A stretch of 64,000 nucleotides of DNA, from the NCBI GenBank assembly GCA_050296935.1, contig JBNKRV010000092.1, positions 1 to 64,000 of the forward strand, given 5' to 3'. Below are positions 27,738-40,000 of the stretch, piece by piece. The stretch is from Saccharicrinis sp050296935. Its GTDB lineage: Bacteria; Bacteroidota; Bacteroidia; Bacteroidales; Marinilabiliaceae. The translations under genes were made by a program, and so were the position numbers. Every line of letters begins with the position of its first letter. Position 1 is the stretch's first letter. Below the pieces are notes generated by a model that was given only the letters and a program-made list of their open reading frames with translations, ran no database searches and was not told the origin of the DNA.

Positions 27738-27991
27738 AACCTGAGTTCGATATAAAATTAGCGAGCTCAAAATTCAGTAAATGATTGATTTACAATGTAA
27801 ATTTTTGAGACATAGCGAGCTATGGTGATAAAATTTAGAGCCGTAAATCGAAAAGCTATGAATTTCACTTATAAATACCGATTTTCTGCGTCATATTTGC
27901 TTACCATAGCCCGCTATGCTTTCGCAAACATTCCTTAAAACTCAATATTTATAAGCGATTTGAGCCATTAATTTTATATCGAACTCAGGTT
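27738..27991 (+). mobile_element. MITE-like TIR element, copy 2
   Basis: A 254-bp element bounded by inverted repeats of about 22 bp: it begins AACCTGAGTTCGATATAAAA and ends with the reverse complement, TTTTATATCGAACTCAGGTT. The interior carries the palindromes CATAGCGAGCTATG and CCATAGCCCGCTATG and no coding frame. It is highly similar to 43760-44023. The rest of the gap between the AraC gene and the T9SS gene (27632-28153) is AT-rich without other features. Confidence 0.85.
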
Positions 27992-28153
27992 TTAAATATT
28001 TAGTCAACCATTTGATCTGATAATTATAGATACTAAAAGATCTTAATATATTATAAATATGTAAGCCTTACGTTCATTTTTAATGTTTAGTTGTTCAATT
28101 GCAATTAAAAGAATATTCAGAATTCATTTTAAAATTTTAATAAATTATCATTT

Positions 28154-30058
28154 ATGCTTATGAAAAAAATTACTTTATTACTTCTGTCCTTATTTGTTCT
28201 AGGTGCAACTTCTGGACAATCGTTATCTTACAAAAACTACAATGCAGGCAATGGAGGTACAAATGTAACAGCAACTGTTGATTTTTTAACGGATTGTCAA
28301 CAAAGTGTTTCGTTGGAAATTTACTCTGATATCTATACAGGAGTGTGGACAGGAGCAGGAAATTATGACTACTATGTAAATGATCAATTAATTGGCTCAG
28401 GAACAGCTGTACAACAAACAATAGACATATCTGCTTATATTCCTGTAACTTCAGTAAAAGTTGTTTCCAAAGCAGGCACATGGTCTATTGTTGAAGCAAA
28501 AGTTATTGTTACAGAAAGTTCAGCACTAGCAGCTGGCCCAACTGTAGCTGATGTATCCTATTGTAAAGATGCAACTGCAGTGCCATTAGAAGCAACTTTA
28601 ACAGGTGATGGTACATCATTAAAATGGTATACAGATGAAGCAGGAAGTTATTCTGCAACAGTTCCAACACCTATAACCACTGCAAGTGGAACCACTTCTT
28701 ACTATGTTGCACAAGTAAATACTAATGGATGTGAGAGCCAACGTTCTGTTATTGCTGTGGATGTGGAAGATGCTGCCGTATTAACGTGCCCGGAAAATGT
28801 ATCCATGACAACTACTTCCACGCAAGAGGAAATCAACACTGGTTTTATTGATTTCTTAAACTCATTCAGCCACACAGGAACAAATACGACCAGTTCATTT
28901 TCAAATGAAATTACCGGTTTTAATGCATTGTATGACCCTGCTAATTGGACAACACCGGAACAATCACCATCCAGCTCATTTAATCATTCGTCAACAACTT
29001 TGGCCATTACAGCAGTTCATGGTGGTGGTGGAACAACCAGACAACTTGTAATTCCTGCGGATGGAACTATAAGTTTTGACTGGAGTGGTAATTTTACCGG
29101 AAGTGGCGGATATATTGTAGCTTATAAAATCAATGGTGTTAGAACAGATATAACAACAACTACAGGTTCAGGATCATTATCTGGCATTGCTGTATCAGCA
29201 GGAGATGTATTTCAGTTCTATACCTGGGGATTAACACAATATTCTACCTATCAAGCAACTATTTCTAATTTTGCCGTTAATTCAGCACTGCCATCCATTT
29301 CCACTACTGATAATGGATTTGTAGATAGCAGCATGCCTGCCAATTGGACAACACCGGAACAATCACCATCCAGCTCATTTAATCATTCGTCAACAACTTT
29401 GGCCATTACAACAGTTCATGGTGGTGGTGGAACAACCAGGCAACTTGTAATTCCTGCGGATGGAACTATAAGTTTTGACTGGAGTGGTAATTTTACCGGA
29501 AGTGGCGGATATATTGTAGCTTATAAAATCAATGGTGTTAGAACAGATATAACAACAACCACAGGTTCAGGATCATTATCTGACATTGCTGTATCAGCAG
29601 GAGATGTATTTCAGTTCTATACCTGGGGATTAACACAATATTCTACCTATTCAGCTAGTATTAGCAATTTCCAATATCAGTATTCAACCAAATATCTGGG
29701 AGCTGTTGCAGGTTTTGCAGAAACAGGTGGAGCTGTTGATGTAACTTATAGTGTTGATAATGTATGTGGAACTCAGACTTGTGTTAAAACGTTTACTGTT
29801 GGTATTTCAACAGAGGTTGAAGAAGATTTTAGTTCAGCATATAAATTTTATCCTAATCCTACAAGTGGCCTGCTAACGGTTGAGTTACCGGAAGATGGAG
29901 TTGTTAATGTTTTTGATTTAAATGGTAAACTGCTTCAATCGGCTTCTGTAAGTATGGGTAGAAATACTATTAATCTTACAGAATTGAGAACAGGAGTTTA
30001 TATCATTAAATACATTTCTCCCAATAGTGTGAAAACTTTTAATGTTATTAAAAAATAA
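28154..30058 (+). CDS. T9SS-secreted protein with a recent internal duplication
   Basis: A 634-residue surface or secreted protein. The signal peptide ends near residue 22 (LLLLSLFVLGATSGQ). A domain of unknown type occupies about 23-120 and is followed by an Ig-like segment at about 125-215 (YCKDATAVPLEATLTGDG). Two almost identical segments of about 103 residues follow (about 263-366 and 396-499, NWTTPEQSPSSSFNHSSTTL ... TWGLTQYSTY). At the DNA level 28942-29251 and 29341-29650 differ by only a handful of bases. A T9SS sorting domain ends the protein (YKFYPNPTSGLL near 567-578). Ligand and role unknown. A second ATG at 28160 is an equally good start. Confidence 0.88.
   Translation: MLMKKITLLLLSLFVLGATSGQSLSYKNYNAGNGGTNVTATVDFLTDCQQSVSLEIYSDIYTGVWTGAGNYDYYVNDQLIGSGTAVQQTIDISAYIPVTSVKVVSKAGTWSIVEAKVIVTESSALAAGPTVADVSYCKDATAVPLEATLTGDGTSLKWYTDEAGSYSATVPTPITTASGTTSYYVAQVNTNGCESQRSVIAVDVEDAAVLTCPENVSMTTTSTQEEINTGFIDFLNSFSHTGTNTTSSFSNEITGFNALYDPANWTTPEQSPSSSFNHSSTTLAITAVHGGGGTTRQLVIPADGTISFDWSGNFTGSGGYIVAYKINGVRTDITTTTGSGSLSGIAVSAGDVFQFYTWGLTQYSTYQATISNFAVNSALPSISTTDNGFVDSSMPANWTTPEQSPSSSFNHSSTTLAITTVHGGGGTTRQLVIPADGTISFDWSGNFTGSGGYIVAYKINGVRTDITTTTGSGSLSDIAVSAGDVFQFYTWGLTQYSTYSASISNFQYQYSTKYLGAVAGFAETGGAVDVTYSVDNVCGTQTCVKTFTVGISTEVEEDFSSAYKFYPNPTSGLLTVELPEDGVVNVFDLNGKLLQSASVSMGRNTINLTELRTGVYIIKYISPNSVKTFNVIKK
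28942..29650 (+). repeat. Near-identical direct repeat inside the T9SS gene
   Basis: Two copies of about 310 bp (28942-29251 and 29341-29650), offset 399 bp, keep the frame and differ at roughly five positions that I could see. This is a recent or homogenised intragenic duplication. Confidence 0.85.
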
Positions 30059-30126
30059 TAGATAAAATCTGACTAGTCCTAAATAACCGTTACAGATTAC
30101 TGGACTAAAAACAGGAATATTCTTAT

Positions 30127-30162
30127 TAGTCCCCAGGGGTAGCCTTGGGGACTATTTTTTTT
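30127..30162 (+). terminator. Terminator of the duplicated-domain T9SS gene
   Basis: Stem AGTCCCC ... GGGGACT followed by ATTTTTTTT, about 70 bp after the stop. Confidence 0.8.
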
Positions 30163-30307
30163 CGGTACGTTTTGATTCTGATTTTACGTTGTTTGTGCAT
30201 TTGATCTATGGCTTAGTTGCCTTGCAATGCCAGTTCCTGATAAATCCCGACGAAAAAGCCTTTTTACATTACCAGGTTTCGCACATTGCAAATAACAACA
30301 AAATACA

Positions 30308-30979
30308 TTATTCTTTCCTTATTTTTGATGTAACTACTCCATCAGTTGTTTGAATTGAAATGAAATATACCCCACTTTGGTATTGAGATAAATCAATTGT
30401 TTTGTTTTGAAATTGGGCTGTTTCATTAATGATTGCATTGCCGGCAGTATCAAAAATTGTTATTTGTTGAACATTATTTTTTTCAAGACTAAGATTAACG
30501 ATTCCATTGGTGGGGTTTGGATATATTTTGATGCCTTCCGGTTGATTGAGGTCAGTTTTAGCCAGACCAGTTGCTACGCTGCCTGATATCTCGTAAGGGT
30601 TGCTGGGTGTTCCCATGTTACTATCTGATTCAAATGTAACTTGAGTGGAGCAGCTTACCAGACTGGCAGATGAATCATCCATAATTTTAAAATCCACTGT
30701 TTCTCCAGCCAGGTTGTTACTGTAAATGGTTAACAATACAATATAAATATCAACAGAGGTGAAATGCATCACCTGGGCCGATCCGCGCAATTCTCCATTC
30801 ACGTATGCGTATACAATATCATTGGCATCAGTGGATTCGGCACCGTTAATAAAGAGTTTCCCTGTAAGCGTCATGGAGTATTGAAAGTCGTTTGGATTAA
30901 CTACGTCTATTGCACTGGCTATTGTGCTGCTTGCCATAAACATCAGGATAATTGATGAAAGAATATAATTTTTAATCAT
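30308..30979 (-). CDS. Small T9SS-secreted protein sharing a domain with the giant neighbour
   Basis: From the ATG at 30979 the protein has 223 residues. The signal peptide (MIKNYILSSIILMFMASSTI) precedes a domain of about 110 residues with NPNDFQYSMTLTGKLFING and ELRGSA. This matches a segment near residues 2860-2965 of the 3,359-residue protein encoded just upstream (NPADYENSMIVVGQLNI, ECRGVA). A T9SS sorting domain closes the protein (IYPNPTNGIV onward). The frame is open to 31045, but the extra residues overlap a terminator and spoil the signal peptide. Function unknown; a partner or accessory of the giant protein is an inference from the shared domain and position. Confidence 0.85.
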   Translation of the reverse strand: MIKNYILSSIILMFMASSTIASAIDVVNPNDFQYSMTLTGKLFINGAESTDANDIVYAYVNGELRGSAQVMHFTSVDIYIVLLTIYSNNLAGETVDFKIMDDSSASLVSCSTQVTFESDSNMGTPSNPYEISGSVATGLAKTDLNQPEGIKIYPNPTNGIVNLSLEKNNVQQITIFDTAGNAIINETAQFQNKTIDLSQYQSGVYFISIQTTDGVVTSKIRKE

Positions 30980-31002
30980 GGTATTATGTTTTTTTAATAT
31001 GA

Positions 31003-31038
31003 AAGATCCAACAGGATTGAGTTCCTGTTGGATCTTTT
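31003..31038 (-). terminator. Terminator of the giant T9SS gene
   Basis: Stem AAGATCCAACAGG / CCTGTTGGATCTT with an 8-base loop between the giant gene and the small T9SS gene. T-runs flank both sides, so it may be partly permissive. Confidence 0.75.
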
Positions 31039-31047
31039 TATGCATTA

Positions 31048-34000
31048 CTACTGTTGCTTAATTAACTTTTGTTCATATACTTTTTCTCCAACCTGAAGCT
31101 TGATGAAGTATACCCCTGTCGGCAATTCGCCAAAATATCGGGTAATGGTTTGTGTTCCTGCTTCAAGTTCGTTGCTCATCCATTCTCCGACTTTGCTTCC
31201 TGAAAGATTGTACAGGTCAATAACAACCTTACTTTCTTCCGGCAAGAAGAAGTTAATGTTGACTTTATTTTTGAATGGATTTGGATATACATTGAAATGG
31301 TTATCCATATCGTTCATATCCGACTCATCAAGATATAGTTCTACAGGAAGTGAGAGATTTCCCTGGAAATTATCGTTCAGGAATATTGTACTTCCTTTTA
31401 GTTCATAAACATCTCCACCGGATAACAGGGCAAATTGAATTTCACTGCCATTATCTACCTCATCGCCAAAGGCAGTAATCATAGTAAATTCCGATAAATC
31501 AACACTTTGCTTATTCAGTGTGCCTACTCCTCTTAACTCCTCATTTATGAAGGCGCCAACCTGCACTCCTTCCGGCAGGTTATTGACATTGTTAAGATGA
31601 GCTGTGATGCTTACAGAACCCGGATAGGTAAACGGATTTACATTATTACCGCTAAAGTAAGAGATTAACTGCTCTTCTTTTACACCTGATTTAAGATTAC
31701 CCAACGTGCTCTTATTGGGGTAGGTGAATTGAACCGGAGTGGTGGTTTGTGACCAAAGCATGTAACCTTCTCCCGGTTTCAGGTAAGAGAGGGAACCAAA
31801 CCATTCGCTGCCATCGTATAGGGCAAATCTGGTTTGCGCTTTCAATACATCACCTTCCTGTGCATTATATCCGGCTAAAGCCTGATTAATTTCAATGTTG
31901 GTTTGAGGAATGTAACCCATGCGGTTCCAACCTGAATTAATGGTTATCGGATGATTGTTTGCATCAATAAACTGACCCTCATAATCCAGAGTGTTGGCTT
32001 GCGAAAGCTTAATCTTATACATTTCCCCGGCTTGCGGAGTTAATCCACTGCTTAACCAGAAATCGAACCCGGAATCGTAAATGGCATACGCCGTTTTTGT
32101 TTTAATGATGTCGCCATCTCCCAACGTTAATTTGGCAAATAGTGTATTCACATCACTATAGTTATCCATAGTACGGTTAAATGAAATCCATTTCCAGCCT
32201 TGGTTCAGATCGATAGAACTGTTCAACAGGTAACCGCATTCAAATAGTGTTGGGTTGCCGATGGAACCTGTAAGTTGATTCGATTCGAAATTGATTTCAG
32301 GTGTTACATCGGTGTAAACCTCCCCGGCACTGGCATCCCAAACCTTGTAAGTAAGGTCTTCTGTAGTGCTGTTACTATATACAGTAAGGAATACATAGTA
32401 TGCATCGCGGTTTTTGTTGTACTGTACATTGGCCACACCACGACATTCATCTCCTGCAAAAGCAGCAATCTTGTCATACACATCGGCAGAGTAATTGCCT
32501 GCAATGTTTAACTGCCCAACCACGATCATTGAATTTTCATAATCCGCCGGGTTAACTGTCCATTCAGGTTCGGGGATAAAAACACGCAGCTTAACATTTA
32601 GTGCCTCATTGAAACCAAAATCGGTACTCAGATAAATGGTGTTATCATACTCACCCAGATTAGTTGCTTCATTAATATCAAAGGTAATTTCCAATTCTTC
32701 ATCGGGTTCTATTACACCCGAGGTAAATGAAGTGGTTAACCAATCCGGCAGGTTACTTAAGGTATATTCCTTAGACGTTCCACCCAGATTTACAATACTT
32801 GTGGTGAAGGACTTTGGTTCGTAAATCTCTTTTTCGAGACTAACAGTACTTTCGTTCCATACCACCTGATTCTGGTCGATATATGCTGTCCAGTTAACTG
32901 GAGACAATAATCGGTTTCCATTTAAATCATACACATCTTTTATACTTATTTCAAGAATGGTGTTTTCCAGTTTTTCGGACGACAATGTGGGTGTTAAAAT
33001 AATTTCATCATCGTTTACCACATAATCAAACGACACCTTCTGCACCGGGCGGGCATCTTTAATTTCAGGTGCTACATCAGTAACAACCATAGAACCGTGC
33101 GGAATAGCTGCTCCATTATTGGCGCCCAGTTCATTGATCCATTGGTCTTCCCATGTTTCGGTTAGTACCTGAACACCCATTACAGTCTGGTAATATTCAA
33201 ACGGATAGTACCCAGCTAAACCAAACTCTTCACCACCAAGTTTGGTTTGATGGTACAACTCAATCTGATCAGCAGTGCGTGCGGTATTCCAGATTCTTAT
33301 TTCATCCATCTGCCCGGTAAAGTATTGGTCGAAGGTGTAGTTTGCCGGATCGATATTCCAGCCTCTTGCCCCCACAAAAATTCTGGCATTGGCAAACTGT
33401 GCTATGCTATCGCTTGAGGTTGAGTTTTGAAGCTCACTATCAATAAAGGCTTTGGTGTTTGAATTGCGATCCACTACCAGTGCAAAATGATGCCAGTTAT
33501 CATCCATAAAGTTATTGGTAACCGCTTCAAATGCATAGCCACCGGAATTTACCACGATACTTCCATCTGTTTGCGCAGTAATGCTAAGTGCATTGACCGG
33601 ATTTTTAACACCGGGTACTTCAATACCATCTCCTTTACCATTTGAAAAGAGCGTTGCCGGGGCAGAAGGCGTTGCAGCTTTAAACCAGAATTCAATGGTC
33701 ATATCTGTTTCATCATCAATGGTAGCATTGGTGCCTTTTAACTCAAGGTACTGGCTTCCATTAAAATCAACGGCTTTTCCGGCAGGTTCAATAGCCCATT
33801 GGGCATTCACCTCCATCACCTGATTGCGGACTTTATCGGCAATAATGGTTCCATTGCCTTCGTTCATTTCCCAATTGCGGTATGCGCCAGCTTCACGACC
33901 CGACAGTGACTTGTACATGTTACTGTACAGTTCACCAAATGTACGGGCATCGTCCCAGATACGCAATTCGTGCATATTGCCTGAAAAGTGGTTTCCTGTT

Positions 34001-37000
34001 GAAGTGGCACTTTTACCAATAAACAATTTTCCGGTGGTGGAGTATTCAAGGTTCACATCAGACTGAGTAAATATGGTTTGATCATCTGCATACATACTCA
34101 ATGTTTTATCGCTATGGTTATAAACCACCCCGTAATGATGCCAGCTATTCCATGGATTAGTAGTAGAATAAGCTGTTGTGGCATCGCCTGTAAAGTTTTC
34201 TCCATTTACCGTTAGGTACAACTGGTTACTAGCATCAAAACCAAGTTCAAGATTAGATGCCGTATTTTCACCCTGCGAAAGCAACACCGAGCCTGATTGC
34301 GCATTGCGCCTTAACCAGAACTCTATGCTGAAGGATTTATCGGTTAACACTACGCCGTTGTTCACTGAAGTGTAATCATTAATGCCATCAAAGTGCAGGC
34401 TTGTATTGTGGCTAATTTCTGATCCGTTTAACACGCCTGTAATACTAAAGTTGTTTTCAGTAATTATCCCTTGTTCCAACGACTCGTCAAAACGGATGGA
34501 AATCACTTCGCCTGCTGATAAAATGCCATCGCCAGGTTCTGGCTTGCCAAACACTTTAGGAGGTTTTGAATCTATCAAACCGGTGTACCAATCGGATTCG
34601 GCATATGAGCCATCGGTACAGGTTGAACGAGCTCTGATTAAATAAGTCCTGTCGTTCATTGACGATACATCCCAGGTAAAACTTTCCTCTGCACTTCCAC
34701 TTAATAGTGCTTTAGGGCCGGAGTACTCATTGTAAGCCGTGCCCTCTTCTGCAAAATAGGCTATGGTGCTGATTGGATTACCAGTTAAGGTTTTGTACTG
34801 AAATTGTAATTTTTCCAGGGTACTGAAGTTAACATCATAATCGGTTAAAGTAACTCCCATTTCGCCGTTGTCATCGTAATTCAACACCCAGTTGTCCTGC
34901 ATCCCTTTAATATCAACAGGGGTACAGGTTGGGGCGAAGTGTGCCGAAATATATACGGTATCTGCAATATCATTCTGAACATTGGTTGGGTCCCACTGGC
35001 AAGCCGAATGTAGTATAATGCCAATGCTATCGTATTCAAATACCTCAGGCTGCCCCATTTGTACAGTTAGTGTTTTGGTAAGGGTTTCCCATGCCGGCAC
35101 CAGGTATTCTTTCTCGGGCGAATTGCCGTCGATTTTCAATATGGCGCCATAAGGGTTGGTTGATTCATCGATACTCAATGCATACCAGTTATCGGTATTT
35201 GAAGCACTGTGGTTTTGCAGTTTCAGAACAAAAGATGCTTTACTGTTTTCAGGCACATTGGTTATTAATGCTTTTTCTACATCAATAACCGGAACTTCGC
35301 GCTGTAGTGTTCCGGTATGCAGTTTGGCCAGATTTTTCTGTGCATCAAGGGCAAATATAGAGTATTGCTCACCTTCATATGGGCATTTCGACTGACCACC
35401 GCGTATTGAAAAGATAGGACTACTGATATCAAATCCTGAAACATCCCAGGTGGTGTTGCCATCCATATTTTCATACGTACTGAATGTATTGTATAGCATG
35501 TTACCTAATTCTCCGGCGAAAATAGCTACATCCACCCCAAAAGTGGCAACAGATGCCCAATAGTTCGATTTTCCGGCCAATTTAGTAGAGATAGTGCTGA
35601 TGGCTGTAGAACCAATTAATGTACCTGCTCCTACTCCTGCAACAGTTGCCTGGTTTTCCAAAAACTCTTCTTGCGAAGTAACACTTTCAGTAAAGCTGTC
35701 ATAGGAATATACGGGTACGCCCTGTTCTCTTTTTATGTCAATACTGTAATAGTCGCCTTCATCGCGTTCGTCAATAACGTAGCCAAAAGTAACCTTGTTT
35801 TGCTCTGATTCATTAGTGCCATTAGCTATTTCGGCGCTGATATTAAAAATAGAATTGCCGGTATAGCCGTTACCTGTGTATATCGTACTAAATTCAGAAT
35901 TCCACTTGAATTTCAACTGGCGGCTACTTTTCCAGTTAAATGCTGAGTTAAACGATTGTGAAACCGATTCGCTATAGGCACCCGCAGTACCATCAATAGA
36001 TATATTATTAAATGTTTCGGCATTTATTTTTTCAGCCTCGTTCATGGCAATGGCGTTCATCCAGTAGGTGATCTGATCGTTGAAAAACTGCACGGAATCA
36101 TTTTCGGTTGGCTCGCCCATAAATGCATAGGAAGCTGTTGCTACATCGAATGACGGATTCATCTTTAGAGAATCTGATATCAGTTTTTCCAGGCTCTTAT
36201 CATCGTTATTCAACCCATAATAGGGCGAAGTGCGAGGTATATGAGATTCATATTTATCACCAGCCAGAAGGTTATCGCGCATAACAATTAAATTTGGAAT
36301 TAGCTCCCCTAAAATATGTTTCTGCGAATACACAAAGTACGTTGAGGTATTTCCCTGATCCATCACAAGGCCGTCTAGAATACCTAGTACTAATTCTGCT
36401 CCTGGTACCTCTATGTAATCGAGGTTATTGTCAATACAATATTGCTCAGGCAACAACCTCAGGTTTTTCGATTTAGTAAAATAAGCATTATAGGCATGGC
36501 CAATATACAAATCGGCATCACTACCCACATCTTCCGGATCTGAACTGGTTTCAATCCTGCGGTTAAATGATGTTGTTTCTTTATACTTTCCTTCATTGTC
36601 TGTACTTCTGGTTATTTGCAAGCCCAATTGGGAATCACTTACAATTTCACTTTCAATAAGCGGCCCAGCCAATCCACCACCAAAACCAAGTTTTGCTCCG
36701 GAATGTACTGTATTATCAATTCCGGTATTAACATCAAAATTCAGTTCCCAACTGGTGGTGCGTGAAAATTCCGACCCTTGCTCAATATAAGCGTAACTAT
36801 TTGAACCCGGAGGGTCGCGCAATACAATCTCAGGTACTTCATAGCCATAAGTGACAAAATCGGTGCCTTCAATAGGGAATGCCCCTAATATATATCCCCT
36901 GAAAGGGTTGGCTTCGCGCCATTCCACTGTTATTTTATCAGTAGTGGCATATACCTGCATCAGTTTGGTGTAGCTGTTTTCGGGTACCAGTTGATCCTGG

Positions 37001-40000
37001 GTTATACTTGGGACACCCGCCTTGAACGAATACTGGTAGTAACCTTTTTCATCAGTACTTGCCGTTGTTCCTGATTCGGTAATTTCCAGCTGGTTGTCAA
37101 TGGTTAACCTGGCATTGTTAACCGGTACTTTATCAACAACTGCTCCATCGGGATGGCTGGGGTTGCTGTATTCTTCGTACACAAAAACATTGGCCGTATA
37201 GGTTTTACCCATTTGTAGTATTGGGTGTAAATATGGGTTATTGGATGTTAAATCCAGGGTATCGGCCAAACCTGTTAGCTGGTTGGTGAAATAAATCACC
37301 GTATCGCCAACAAAATTGTTCCCGTTCAAATCTGTAATCTCAACATTGGGTGTTTCCCTTATCACAAAGTTTAGTTTGTGGTGGTACCATGCCGTATCAA
37401 CCCGGTAATAATTGCCATTGGCACTTTCAACAAGCGTACTGTCGTAAACAGTGGTTGCAGTTAAAGAGTTTGATAAATCCAGAGTTGACAAATCGTTTAC
37501 ATCAATAGAGTAGGTGTCGTTCCCGGCTTTTTGTATTTCAAATTTTTCGGGAATCAGATAAATTTCAAACTCACCGGTGCTTGCATCAGTTTGCAAAGTT
37601 TTTATGGAAAATATGGCTGCATCGGCCGTATCCAGGTCGTAGGCTTCGTTTTGGGCTTTGAAAATAATATCGGCAACACCCACATTATTTGTCGATAAAC
37701 CAAAACCTACTTCTTTATCCCCTTCTACTGTTCCGCCGGCAACACGCCCCAGCACTTTCACAAGGGTACTGTCGATGAATTCGATACCGCTAAGGTCATC
37801 ATTGAATTCGTGAAAATTGAAACCACCTGATGCATTTTTGGGCGGGAAATAGCCCGATGAAAACACGTGCCCATCTTTCTCTACAGAAATATAATGATAA
37901 CCGATGGGGACATTTACAGTAAAATGGCCTGTTGCATCGGTAGTTACAATATTTTTACCAGCACCTACCGCAGGGGCCCCATCAATCAACACCTGTACCC
38001 CTTGCACGGGGAATGTACTGTTGTAATAGGTTACTTTACCGCTTACATCGAATGATGAAATATCGGTAAAATCGAGGTTGTTCTGGGTCGCATCGCCATC
38101 TCCCAGGTAAATGGTTCTTGAATTGGGCGAAAACTCGTGTACCCCCAGGCCTGGAGTTACCCGATAAAGTTCTCCTCCCTGACGAAAGGGGATGTAATCT
38201 GCACTATAGTCGCCATACTGGTCGGTGATTGCGGCCAGGCTCAATTGGTCGCCCGATGGTGTTTCATCTGTCCAGTTTACCCCATTTACAAACACACCGT
38301 CATGTTTATTAAAAGTTGAACCTGTTTTTGAAGCATCGTATATTTTGTTGCCAACACCTTCATCGCAACGCCAATAGCCAATAAGCCCATCTTCGTTTCC
38401 ATTAAGCAGGCGGCCATAACTTTTCTTTATTTCATCGTTGGTACGTGCCACATCCCAATAGCGGATTTCATCCAAATAACCATTAAAGTAGCTAAGTGCA
38501 GCATAATTGCCTCCAATATTAAGTTCTGTGGAAGCTGGGGTATTGATTTCGCAGGAAATACAAGATACAGGGTCTATGGAACACTCTACTCCGTCAATAT
38601 AACATTTAATATCACCACTATATTGTGCCTCATCAGGTACCACTATTGCAACATGGTGCCATTGGTTATCAAAAAGGTTTTGGTTGTATATAATGTATCC
38701 ATAGGAGGATCCCAATGTTACCATGGGCTTCCCTAATCCAGTAACCGATAACAAAAAGTTCTGAGAAAAGGAGTCGATTTCATGAGTACCTAAAATATTA
38801 AAATTATTGTTGGCGGTTGGCAATTTTACCCAGCATTCAATAGTACGGGGAGCAGCGCCTTCAACGCCATTGAAGTTATCTATTGTAACCTTATCGTCAA
38901 CACCGTCAAAATACAAACTTTTACCTCCCATACCGTTTTTGGGTTCAATATTTACTTTAACGTTTTCAACTGCGTTGCCGCCTTCATATTCAACGTGCCC
39001 GTTAGCAACACCAAAAGGAATGGTAAAACCTAAATCGGTGGCATCGTTGGAATAAACCAAATTTCCTAAACAATCGGCTGTTGCCTGTATGCGGTAATCG
39101 TACAAAACACCACCAAGAGCTGTTTGGTCTTTATAAAGTGTTTGTAAATTATCTAATGAGGCTATGATTTGGTAGTTGTTTTCGCCAGATTCGGAACGCT
39201 CTATAATAAAACCATCAATGGTTGAATAAGAGCCATTGATGCCCCAGTTTAACTGAACACCATCGCCGTAATAACCTTTGGATGCTTCAATGTAAACAAT
39301 CTTGTTGTCGAGGTCGCTATTGCCAATGGCCGCTGATTTGGTTTCAAAAAAATCACCTGTAGAACATGAATTTACCGCACCTACAGAATACTTATAAACC
39401 TGACAGGCCGAAACCGTGGCATCAGTGTATCCGGTACTTGTTATCCCCGTAAAATCAACCGGGTTGCTACCGTCCTCATCAGTCCTTCTTACAATCCATG
39501 AAGTAGCATTTGCGTCAACAGCCGTCCATGATACCGTTATTTCCCCGGCCCCGGTATTGGGAGCAAGGGTAATATCGGCCGGAGCTGTAGGAATATTGGC
39601 AGAGAAACCATTGGCTATTGCCGAGTAGGTACCATTAACGCTACATCCATTATTATCATAACCTGTGGCAATCACTTTATAATAGTAATTGCTATTAGTT
39701 GTAGGTGGTATATCAGTGTATTCAGTTTCACTTCCACCAATGGAAGAATTAATCGTAAGTACTCCTGATGAAAAATCGCTGGTATTAGATCGTTGTAAAG
39801 TCCAGGCCGGAGGAGTATAATCTGAACTCCAATTTAAAGTGATGGTTCCATCGCAGTTGTCGGTAGTAGCAGTTAATGTGGGAGCATCGTATTGATATTT
39901 CACAGTACCAAAATCACTCCATAATTCATCTTTTGAGTAATATTTCACTCCATTTATGGTATAGTACGCTTTTAGTTTGTAGCGGTATTTATCGCCTCCT

